A DNA stretch of 64,000 nt from Stutzerimonas stutzeri (GTDB lineage Bacteria; Pseudomonadota; Gammaproteobacteria; Pseudomonadales; Pseudomonadaceae): positions 1,054,001 through 1,118,000 of the forward strand of contig NZ_CP036186.1 in the NCBI RefSeq assembly GCF_015291885.1, read 5' to 3'. The position numbers and the translations under genes were made by a program. Of this stretch, positions 8,970 to 16,305 are shown in pieces. The notes below the pieces were generated by a model that had not been told where the DNA came from, did no database searches, and saw only the letters and a program-made list of their open reading frames with translations. The number at the start of each line of letters is the position of its first letter. The first letter of the stretch is position 1.

Positions 8970-9641
8970 TTAGTAGTCGTATTCTGCATCTTCGTGTCTT
9001 ATCAGGTCGGTGATTGTTTTTAATTGCTCATCCTGCCCTGCAAGAACAAATTTTTCTGCCATGCGTAGTTCGGGGCTATAATTTTCAATGAGTCCCGTAT
9101 ATTCCTCTAGGCTAAAATCCTCTTCAACATAGTAAGGCAGTATTTTTGAGTAAATGGCTTTGAATCCATTTTTCTTGAAGTCATCCTTCCAACATTCAAT
9201 TTGGTCTAAGAGTAGCTCTTGTTCGCTAGGTGGCAATGATTCTAGGTGTTTACGAATTGGCGTTCCTAGCTTTGTGGCTTCGACCTCAAAAACCTCCCAA
9301 GTAACAGGCTTGGTGACGAAAATACTCCTGCAGCCTGGTTTATTTAAACCATCTCGCGGTACAAATATTAATGTTTCTAATTCATCGTTATAGCCAATCC
9401 AAAAATACGGCGGCTGAAAGTCTCTGAATAAGCTTTGGTCGTAATGTTTTCCGTTGACAAAAATCCCTGTCAGAGTTCTATCTGCTAGCTTTAATCTACC
9501 TAAGCCGCATCTATAACCATCGACATAATCGCCTTCATAGATATCTCCGCTGGGGGATACCTCTACGCCATAACCGTTTTTAAATCCGTTAATGTAAATG
9601 CCTTTGAAGTAGCTATTGGTATTATTGGAGATTATTTCCAC
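8970..9641 (-). CDS. MORN-repeat protein frame (likely the 3' half of a HIRAN-MORN gene)
   Basis: From the first usable start (GTG 9641) this gives 223 aa. Residues 10-65 contain MORN-type repeats (YFKGIYINGFKNGYGVEV, then DIYEGDYVDGYRCGLGRL, then a shorter third); the rest is an unrecognised acidic C-terminal domain. The same frame continues upstream without a stop to about 9755 and encodes another MORN-like unit (ITGYAINGLFHGEVEI) but has no ATG, GTG or TTG there. That points to translation beginning in the preceding HIRAN gene and entering this frame by a -1 shift at 9740-9746, or to a single-base loss in the T run. MORN repeats usually bind lipids or proteins. Confidence 0.65.
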   Translation of the reverse strand: MEIISNNTNSYFKGIYINGFKNGYGVEVSPSGDIYEGDYVDGYRCGLGRLKLADRTLTGIFVNGKHYDQSLFRDFQPPYFWIGYNDELETLIFVPRDGLNKPGCRSIFVTKPVTWEVFEVEATKLGTPIRKHLESLPPSEQELLLDQIECWKDDFKKNGFKAIYSKILPYYVEEDFSLEEYTGLIENYSPELRMAEKFVLAGQDEQLKTITDLIRHEDAEYDY

Positions 9642-9724
9642 TTCGCCATGAAATAAACCATTAATGGCATATCCTGTAATTTGCTCGTTAACCTTGAATT
9701 CATTAATTCCTTCGATCTCATCAA

Positions 9725-10774
9725 TTAGGTCAATAAGATTAAAAAATTCAGCTCATAACATAGGCTGCTTGTGCTGATTTCTTTTATTGATACTTTGCTG
9801 TTGAATAAGTTCAGCGCATCGCTGTAAAGCTTGATTTCTTCTTGCCACGCCATTAGCTTGGCGTTTTCCATGTTTTGTATTGGATATTTTTTAAGGTCTG
9901 TAAGTCGTTCTAGTTCACCCTTCAAATAGCTGGCAATTACCTCAATTAATTCTTTATTTTTAATTGGTTTGTCGTAGTGCGGCTTATCATTAAAAGATCT
10001 TTTAATTGAGCAATAAGCTGGTGGCAAGTACTCTCTTGACACGCGCAAGTGACCATTCAGATTATTTCCCGGCATTGCGCTTTGCTCAAGGTACCCTAGG
10101 GGTAATTCAAACTCAGTGTATTTGTTGTATGCAGTTTTGGAGTGTTCAGCATCGATTGGTGATTGCGTGGCGGGATTGGAAAGGTCTTGCTGGGCATATG
10201 CGCCATCTGCTCTTGGTGTTATGAGTATTTTTCCCCAGTAGACCCCTGACTCTAATATCCCTTTTTTGATCAAGATCGCTTTTAGTTTGGCTATATCTTG
10301 ACGTATAAGATTTTTTGCGAGGTCTTTAGGGATGTAACCTAAGCATCCGTACTGCGATACTACCTGGATTGCATTGCTGTCGTATTCGTTCTGAGGTTCA
10401 GGGATTATTTTTAGTTCTGTTAGTACTTCTGTTTTTTCAAGAATGAGCTGTCTTGAACTTCCATCTCTGTTCGCGTGAGTTACTCCGGCGATAGATATTT
10501 CGAGAGGGTAATCTATTTCAGTTGGTTCTATCTTGGTTATTTTTTCTTCTTGGCTTTTAAAATTTTGTAGTCTGGTGTCAAGGGGTGCACTGCTTTCTTT
10601 GCTGTCTAGGAAAATTGCTATAATTAGCGATGCCATCCCGCATACAATTAGCACGGTAAATGATTCGATTCTTAGCTGTTCGCTTCCGTTAAGAAATGAG
10701 ACGAGTAAGCCGAACCCAGATAATAACCCGATGAGAAAGGCCGGGATAAGAATAATTTTTGCCAGTACTCTCAT
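9725..10774 (-). CDS. Membrane protein with HIRAN domain (349 aa in frame 0)
   Basis: Two hydrophobic helices at the N-terminus (LIPAFLIGLLSGFGLLVSFL and FTVLIVCGMASLIIAIFL) are followed by a HIRAN domain at about residues 90-160: LEISIAGVTHANRDGSSRQ, LKIIPEPQNEYDSNAIQVV, GCLGYIPKDLAKNL. HIRAN domains bind DNA 3' ends and are found with helicases and nucleases; a membrane-tethered form is unusual. The frame ends in ELNFLILLT just past a T TTT TTA heptamer; a -1 shift there would extend it into the MORN frame and give a protein of about 575 residues. Low G+C and lack of relation to BREX suggest separately acquired cargo. Confidence 0.7.
   Translation of the reverse strand: MRVLAKIILIPAFLIGLLSGFGLLVSFLNGSEQLRIESFTVLIVCGMASLIIAIFLDSKESSAPLDTRLQNFKSQEEKITKIEPTEIDYPLEISIAGVTHANRDGSSRQLILEKTEVLTELKIIPEPQNEYDSNAIQVVSQYGCLGYIPKDLAKNLIRQDIAKLKAILIKKGILESGVYWGKILITPRADGAYAQQDLSNPATQSPIDAEHSKTAYNKYTEFELPLGYLEQSAMPGNNLNGHLRVSREYLPPAYCSIKRSFNDKPHYDKPIKNKELIEVIASYLKGELERLTDLKKYPIQNMENAKLMAWQEEIKLYSDALNLFNSKVSIKEISTSSLCYELNFLILLT
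9740..9746 (-). other. T TTT TTA slippery heptamer at the HIRAN/MORN frame junction
   Basis: On the minus strand the codons AAT TTT TTA contain T TTT TTA in exactly the X XXY YYZ phase required for -1 ribosomal frameshifting. A -1 shift leads directly into the open MORN frame, which has no start codon of its own for the next 100 bases. No strong downstream stem-loop is obvious by eye. A plain one-base deletion in the T6 run would look the same. Confidence 0.5.
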
Positions 10775-10929
10775 ACTTTTTATCTCTTTGCATTTCTTTG
10801 CGATGACGCCTCTTCCACTTGTCGGGTGGGCGGCATTTACATAGATCTTTGGTGGGTTTGGTATCGCTTGGGTTTATCTGAGTCTTTGCAATCCTGATTC
10901 GCATAGTTCAATCCCTATCAGGAGATGTT

Positions 10930-11283
10930 ATGCGTCATTCGACCGTTACCTGCCAATGCTGCGGAAAAAGCATGGTGCCACGTACGACCTATAGCCGAGG
11001 CCTGCTGAGCTACTCGCCCACCAGCAGTCATTGCCCGTTCTGTCTGAGCGATAACTGGCACGGTGGTAATCCAAGCTTTCATGAGCGAATTTTCTGGCTC
11101 ATAGGATTCGGATTAGGAGTCCTTGCGTGCGTCATGGTGGGGGCACTGCTGTTCAAGTTGCAATGGCTCGCCGGTATCGAAGGTGTATATCCATGGCTCA
11201 CCCTACTGACTAATGCTGTTGCGATCTGGGCTGGCTATCGCTTCTATGCCTGGGCGGCGGCAAAAACTGAGTGCAACACCTGA
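10930..11283 (+). CDS. Zinc-ribbon, two-helix membrane protein, copy 2 (3' end rewritten by IS30)
   Basis: A 117-aa near-copy of the gene at 8201: TCQCCGK and SSHCPFC metal motifs and the same two membrane helices. Similarity covers the ribosome site (AGGAGATGTTATG) and continues to the YRFYAW codons, at roughly 90% identity by eye. Copy 1 ends in FVDDDN; this copy runs through AAAK into the left end of the IS30 element at 11267, so its last residues (TECNT) and stop are supplied by the insertion sequence. The encoded fold is probably intact, as only the short tail is changed. Confidence 0.7.
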   Translation: MRHSTVTCQCCGKSMVPRTTYSRGLLSYSPTSSHCPFCLSDNWHGGNPSFHERIFWLIGFGLGVLACVMVGALLFKLQWLAGIEGVYPWLTLLTNAVAIWAGYRFYAWAAAKTECNT

Positions 11284-12351
11284 CCTTTCCGGTACGGTGC
11301 TGCCCCTATGTCTTATACCGAACTCAGCGTTGAAGAGCGCGCCACCATTCAAATCGGTCGTACCCAAGGCTTCAGCCTGCGCAGGATTGCCTGCTTGATC
11401 AACCGATCCCCTTCGACCATCAGCCGTGAGCTGCGCCGTAACCGAGGTGCTTGCGGTGGCTACTCGGCCCGCCTGGCCCAGCAGCAAATGCAGGCCCGCC
11501 GCCAGGTTTGTCGACCGATGCGAAAACTGTTGCCGGGTAGCGAGCGCTTCGAACTGGTGACCCATATGCTGCGTGAGCGTTTGTCTCCCGAGCAGATTGC
11601 CGGCAAGCTGCGCAGCATGAACATACCCAACCTGCGAGATGCCTACGTCTGTCGCGAGACGATCTACAACGCGATCTATGCCCTGCCAGTGGGTGAGCTG
11701 CGTAAGGAGCTGATCATCTGTCTGCGCCAAGGCAAGACGACGCGCCGGCCGCGCTCTGGTGGCGTGGATCGGCGCGGCCAGATCCCCGAGATGGTCAGTA
11801 TTCATGTGCGCCCGCCGGAGATTGAAGACAGGCTGATGCCGGGGCATTGGGAAGGCGACCTCATCAAGGGTAAGGCCAACGCCTCGTCCGTCGGTACGCT
11901 GGTGGAACGCACCAGTGGCTACCTGATGTTGGTGAAGATGAACGACGCGACGGCGACTTCGGCACTGGAAGGCTTCAGCGCCGCGCTCAATAGCATGCCG
12001 CTGGAGATGCGCAAGAGCATGACTTACGACCAGGGCCGGGAGATGGCGCGACACGCCGAGATCACCCAAAGAACCGGCGTGGCGATCTACTTCTGCGACC
12101 CGCACAGCCCCTGGCAGCGCGGCAGCAACGAAAACATCAACGGCCTGATTCGCCAGTACTTGCCCAAGGGCACAGACCTGTCGGTACATAGCCAGGAGAA
12201 GCTGGACGCCATTGCGCTGCAACTGAACATGCGACCGCGCAAGCGCTTCGACTTCAAATGCCCCATCGAGGTGATGGGAGAGGTCATGCAAAATTCCATG
12301 GCAATGCGGCATGATGCTCCGGCTTCAATTCAATAACCGTGTTGCACTCAG
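11267..12351 (+). mobile_element. IS30-family insertion sequence
   Basis: An element of about 1.08 kb with one intact transposase. The left end CTGAGTGCAACACCTGA and the right end (reverse complement) CTGAGTGCAACACGGTT share a 13-bp core. The immediate flanks (CAAAAA and CTCCTG) show no clear target duplication. It is inserted in the tail of zinc-ribbon copy 2, between that gene and the coiled-coil membrane gene. Confidence 0.85.
11308..12336 (+). CDS. IS30-family transposase
   Basis: A 342-aa transposase of standard IS30 length. The N-terminal helix-turn-helix reads LSVEERATIQIGRTQGFSLRR then RSPSTISRELRRN; the catalytic DDE domain shows GHWEGDLIKG (first Asp), KSMTYDQGREMARH (second Asp) and SPWQRGSNENINGLIRQY (Glu), followed by the FDFKCPIEV end common in the family. 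Frame intact, so the element may be active. It moves the surrounding element through a circular intermediate, as known for IS30. Confidence 0.95.
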   Translation: MSYTELSVEERATIQIGRTQGFSLRRIACLINRSPSTISRELRRNRGACGGYSARLAQQQMQARRQVCRPMRKLLPGSERFELVTHMLRERLSPEQIAGKLRSMNIPNLRDAYVCRETIYNAIYALPVGELRKELIICLRQGKTTRRPRSGGVDRRGQIPEMVSIHVRPPEIEDRLMPGHWEGDLIKGKANASSVGTLVERTSGYLMLVKMNDATATSALEGFSAALNSMPLEMRKSMTYDQGREMARHAEITQRTGVAIYFCDPHSPWQRGSNENINGLIRQYLPKGTDLSVHSQEKLDAIALQLNMRPRKRFDFKCPIEVMGEVMQNSMAMRHDAPASIQ

Positions 12352-12390
12352 CTCCTGCAACCGCCCTGGTTTTTGGCCGATGAGAGCTGA

Positions 12391-12408
12391 GGGCACGATT
12401 TCGTGCCC
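12391..12408. terminator. Perfect hairpin between IS30 and the coiled-coil gene
   Basis: GGGCACGA-TT-TCGTGCCC, an eight-bp perfect stem about 110 bp past the stop of the minus-strand coiled-coil gene. There is no T-run on either side; it could be a factor-dependent stop or a protein site. Confidence 0.4.
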
Positions 12409-12515
12409 CTCCCGGCCATTGCTCCAATCTGCCGAAGGCTAGGCTTGTCAGCGAATGCGCTGCTGCAGCGGTCGTATAAACGACTCCCACGTTCGTCCGT
12501 CTCCTACAAAACTAA

Positions 12516-13868
12516 TCATTTATTTGAAGATAGCGACTTAACCGTCTCTGAAAATTCTCTAACTACTGATAAAAGCGATTTCTCATCAATGGGCTTTGGG
12601 GGTTTGGCGGCGGCGGGAGATTTATATATGGAGTTAACGGAGGACATGATCAATGCATCTTTATTTTCATCGCTAATTAGCTGCTCAGCATAAGAGTTTA
12701 CTGTAAGCGCTACGGCAGATTTGAAAGCGTACTCTTCCTGGAAATTTCGCTCTTTAGTATATTGCGCTATTGAGAACAGCAAGAGCCCAAGCGCAGGCAA
12801 GGTCTTGATCGAGTTTATTAAAATAATCTGCCACTTTAACTCGTCTAAACTTCCATCTCCGAAAAGGAAGAAAATCCAAACTATTGTAGCGACAGCGGCT
12901 ACAGGGACAGCCCACTTCCAAAAAGTTATTGATCCGTTTAGCTCAAGCTTTCTCTGTTTGAATGTTTCAAATAGAGAGACTCCAACCTCTCGGCCAATGA
13001 GGTCATTGAGGTAGTTATTTCTTTCAATAAAGTGTTGATGCTTTTCGTCTACAAACTCAAGCTTCTGTTCAAAAGACTCTCTCAGGCTCTGATACTCTAT
13101 ATTTTGTGCCTCTATGATTTCTGCATGTTTCTCCAAGGTTGCTTTTAACTTGGTTAGCTCGGCTCTAGATTCTTTCTGAAGCGCCTCTGCCTCTAGTTTC
13201 TTCTCATCCGCATTGAGCAGTAGAGAGTTGATTCGTTCCGCAGTAGCAGTTGACGCCGAGTGAAGCTCAGTTATCTCTGAGCCATGATTGCGGGCAGCAG
13301 AAAGCAAGGACTCAATCTCACTCAGCTCCTTTTGTTTTATGCTGGTGAAGTTTGAAAGTCCCTCCTTTGAATTTTCAAGATTAGTCAAGATGCTGCTTAA
13401 TTTTTCAGTAGCGGAAGCCAACTGATGACTGACTAACTCGATTCTTTCCTTCTCAGCGCGTAGCGCTTCTTCTGAAGCCTTAAAGTACTTCCTCTTGCTC
13501 TTTTCCCAGAAGCCATTGGTTGCTTGGTAGTGAATTAGCCTAGACAGATGAGATAGCGCCTCTGCAAAGCGCTTGGTTTCTACATAGGCAAGAAAATTTG
13601 CAAGGTCCGAATGAAGGTCGCCGCCTCCGAATTCGTTATGAAATTGGTACTGATAAGGAAGTGCCTTTACATATGTGTCACTAATTTCCTCTCTGAATTG
13701 GTTAAATACTTTGTTCGAGATGGAAATAAATTCTTTCGCCGAATACTCACCAACTATGGGCTCATCGACGCCGGCATCAGGGTAAGCAGCCGCAATAAGT
13801 GCAGCTATATCCAGTTGAAAATATTTATCGATATGTGCCTTTACTTGCGCTACTTGTCCCTGATGCAT
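12516..13868 (-). CDS. Coiled-coil protein with paired membrane helices (450 aa), unknown
   Basis: An N-terminal soluble domain (1-140) is followed by a long coiled coil (about 150-300, heptad-rich, many Glu/Lys/Leu), then two membrane helices near 320-375 (FWKWAVPVAAVATIVWIFFLF and the IKTLPALGLLLFSIAQY segment) and a short C-terminal tail. It begins 47 bp after the end of pglX-C on the same strand, so it is likely the last gene of that transcription unit. The gene is A+T-richer than pglX. The layout resembles membrane sensors or effectors in other phage-defence systems, but I recognise no family. Confidence 0.7.
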   Translation of the reverse strand: MHQGQVAQVKAHIDKYFQLDIAALIAAAYPDAGVDEPIVGEYSAKEFISISNKVFNQFREEISDTYVKALPYQYQFHNEFGGGDLHSDLANFLAYVETKRFAEALSHLSRLIHYQATNGFWEKSKRKYFKASEEALRAEKERIELVSHQLASATEKLSSILTNLENSKEGLSNFTSIKQKELSEIESLLSAARNHGSEITELHSASTATAERINSLLLNADEKKLEAEALQKESRAELTKLKATLEKHAEIIEAQNIEYQSLRESFEQKLEFVDEKHQHFIERNNYLNDLIGREVGVSLFETFKQRKLELNGSITFWKWAVPVAAVATIVWIFFLFGDGSLDELKWQIILINSIKTLPALGLLLFSIAQYTKERNFQEEYAFKSAVALTVNSYAEQLISDENKDALIMSSVNSIYKSPAAAKPPKPIDEKSLLSVVREFSETVKSLSSNK

Positions 13869-13915
13869 ATATTCCCACCGTGCTATATAACTTTGTTTTC
13901 CAAATTAATTTTCTG

Positions 13916-15709
13916 TCAATCGCTCGACTTATCACCAGTCACTGCCTTCACCTCAGCCAATAGGTCGCCAAATTTGCCGTAGTTGACCTTCACTCCGTCA
14001 TCCAGATCCAGGCTGATGCGCTGGTCGGCGTAGTGGCGGAGGGTTTCGTCGAAGGTGGCGAGTTCCGCTTGCTGGTTATGCAGGGTGGTGAGTTCTTTTT
14101 CCAGGCGTTTTTTCTCGGCAGTGCTGGTACTGGCTTCGACGTCTTTTTCCAGTTTCGCGGTGTAGGTGCTGAGCTTGGCGGTGAGGGGGATGACGTATTC
14201 GGTGCGCATCCGGGCCAGGGTGCCTTCGTTATAGCGGTGCAAGTAGACCAAGCACTCGAAGGCCTTGTGCTTGCCCGAGCTGAACAGCCAGTAGATCGGG
14301 CGCTTTTTGTAGGTGCGCAGGTGGTCCTTGAAGAACTGGCTGCTGAGGTAGCGGCGTATGGTTTCGAGGCTGGCCTCGCCCTTCTTCGGCTTGATGGCGT
14401 GCAGGCATAGGCTCTCGGCGACGAAATCGAGATTTTGCTGCAGATGCTCTTCGCCCCAGACCACGCGGATAAATTCGCGGAAACGGTTGGTGGCATCGTC
14501 AGCGAACCATTCCTGATCGGTCAGCGGCAGGATGGCGTCATCGTCCGGGACAAAGCGTGGTGACGGGATTTGGCGCAGGTAGTCCTGCAGGGTTTCTCCC
14601 TGACTGGCGATGATCAGGCCGGGCTTGTCCAGCGAGTAACGGCCCATCATGCAGCCGATAGCGTAGGACACTAGTTCGCGCAGGGTGTCGCACTGGAGCA
14701 GGGTTTCCAGCTCGGCTTCGCTCTTGTCACCTCCATAACGGTAGTACGGGTTACAAGTGAGGGTGATCTCGTTCAGCGGCACCTCGGGGGGCAACTCCTC
14801 TTGTAGACCGTAGGCATCGATAAAGATCCGGTTGTTCTCCTGCTCCAAGCACTGCATATCCAGCGTCATATCGCGCCAGTGAGCACGGAGCTTCTGGTAG
14901 CTGGCCTTCAGCGTGGACTGACGATAGTCGAAATGCAGCAGGGGCAGATCGGTGAAATCCCACGAGACCTCGAAGGAGTTCCAGTCAGCCCTCCCAAAGC
15001 CCACAAGTTTTACAACATTTTGATCTATCCTATGCACCTCATTATTAAGATCAATGTAGGGCACTCTGGCCATATCACCGACCTGAAATGTTGAAGTAGG
15101 ATTTAGGATGAGCATAAAATCATGCATTAGCTTGCAGTTCATTAGTCCAAGAACGGATTTCAGTTTGGCAGGCTCCGGGAATCCTGACGATCCCTTCACG
15201 TCAAAAATGAACCCTTGGGGAGAGTATCTTGCCGCAAAAGATTTTGTTGTAATGTCAGCCCAAGTTATTCCTTCACGAAAGTAATAGTCGGTGTTTTGAG
15301 GTCTTGACCTCACCTTCCCGTTCTCATCTTTGAACTCTCGTATACAAGCGCCGTCCTCTTGCCAGTCAACAACAAACTCATTGTTTCCATACCACTTTCG
15401 CCACTCTCCCCCCTTGTTATACGGAAACCATCGTAAATCAGTGGATTTTGCAACCTCTCTGGAGGAAAGGCCGAGTCCGATATTAGAAAAGTTAACTTCG
15501 TGCCATTCGCGGAGAAAAACTTCGTTGCAGCCTGTGGCTAACCCCTGTCTGGGGGTTGCAATTTTTCCGAATGGCTCTCCAGTCTCGAACGCTTGCCGTA
15601 CTGCTGAGCCAATCCAGTATGCAACCGGACTTCCCGGAATTTTCATAAATTCCGCCGCCGAAGCCCGATAAAAATACTGGCTCATATCCTTGTTCTGTTC
15701 CTGGCTCAT
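13916..15709 (-). CDS. pglX: PglX C-terminal half (separate gene), specificity part of the BREX methyltransferase
   Basis: A 597-aa protein matching the C-terminal half of type 1 BREX PglX: YFYRASAAEFMKIPGSPVAY, which in ordinary PglX follows the methyltransferase domain, then the target-recognition-like region (WFPYNKGGEWRKWYGN, ADITTKSFAARYSPQGFIFD, GLMNCKLMHDFM) and the typical C-terminal helical part ending with a coiled coil around 520-560. The ATG at 15709 overlaps the stop of the nitrilase frame as ATGA, which indicates coupled translation. Added to the 649-aa N-terminal half the total is about 1,246 residues, the normal length of intact PglX, so nothing appears to be lost. The two halves probably assemble as subunits, but that is inference. 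Confidence 0.88.
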   Translation of the reverse strand: MSQEQNKDMSQYFYRASAAEFMKIPGSPVAYWIGSAVRQAFETGEPFGKIATPRQGLATGCNEVFLREWHEVNFSNIGLGLSSREVAKSTDLRWFPYNKGGEWRKWYGNNEFVVDWQEDGACIREFKDENGKVRSRPQNTDYYFREGITWADITTKSFAARYSPQGFIFDVKGSSGFPEPAKLKSVLGLMNCKLMHDFMLILNPTSTFQVGDMARVPYIDLNNEVHRIDQNVVKLVGFGRADWNSFEVSWDFTDLPLLHFDYRQSTLKASYQKLRAHWRDMTLDMQCLEQENNRIFIDAYGLQEELPPEVPLNEITLTCNPYYRYGGDKSEAELETLLQCDTLRELVSYAIGCMMGRYSLDKPGLIIASQGETLQDYLRQIPSPRFVPDDDAILPLTDQEWFADDATNRFREFIRVVWGEEHLQQNLDFVAESLCLHAIKPKKGEASLETIRRYLSSQFFKDHLRTYKKRPIYWLFSSGKHKAFECLVYLHRYNEGTLARMRTEYVIPLTAKLSTYTAKLEKDVEASTSTAEKKRLEKELTTLHNQQAELATFDETLRHYADQRISLDLDDGVKVNYGKFGDLLAEVKAVTGDKSSD

Positions 15710-16305
15710 GCCTGTTCCCCCTTGGGTAATGCTTTGCGCGTGCGCGCCATATCCTGATTAAAACCGTCCGGGACGGGCTTGAAGTCTTTGGTCGGTGAGC
15801 GGTGGCTGGTCTGGAATTGGCGCAGTGCCTGCACGTCGATCTCGCCGGTGATGCAGTAGTCGTGGTTGCCGCCCTTGACGCGAAGCAGGTCGCGCTTCCA
15901 GCGATCCTTGTAGGGGGCGCGGATGCGGCTATCGCCGTACTGACGGTTGTTGCACTGGATGATGTAGGCATGGATATCCAGGGCGGCGGACTCCACCAGT
16001 GCATTGAAGGTATCGGTGTCGCTGTTCCACTCGGGGACGAACAGGGCGTCGATTTTGCCGCGTAGCTCGGCTCGGTAGCGGATGTTGGTTAGTTCGCTGC
16101 AGTTGAGTAGGGCGAAGTGAAAGTCACCGTGCTGGATGATCGGTGGTGTCTGCCATGGCACAGCCGGTTTCAGGGCCGCGCCTGCCAGTCGGAACAGTTC
16201 CTGCTCTTCATGGAAGGCTGGGGTCTGTTTGTCCTGGCGGTAGAGCATCAGGGACGGGAAGCCCAGCCCGTCGTGGCTCAGGGAAGCCCAGATCTGGTTA
16301 TGCAC
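15706..16305 (-). CDS. C-terminal nitrilase part of the RT-nitrilase protein (shifted frame)
   Basis: 199 aa from GTG 16305. It continues the nitrilase fold begun at the end of the reverse transcriptase frame: FHFALLNCSELTNIRYRAEL carries the probable catalytic Cys (LNCSEL), then DALFVPEWN and IQCNNRQYGDSRIRAPY as in the second half of carbon-nitrogen hydrolases. In UG1/DRT type 1 reverse transcriptases this domain is fused to the RT. Here it is one frame off: adding a single A to the five-A run near 16305 joins SRK to KRVHNQIWASL and gives one protein of about 1,010 residues. The stop overlaps the pglX-C start (ATGA). Independent initiation at GTG 16305 would yield only half a nitrilase. Confidence 0.75.
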   Translation of the reverse strand: MHNQIWASLSHDGLGFPSLMLYRQDKQTPAFHEEQELFRLAGAALKPAVPWQTPPIIQHGDFHFALLNCSELTNIRYRAELRGKIDALFVPEWNSDTDTFNALVESAALDIHAYIIQCNNRQYGDSRIRAPYKDRWKRDLLRVKGGNHDYCITGEIDVQALRQFQTSHRSPTKDFKPVPDGFNQDMARTRKALPKGEQA

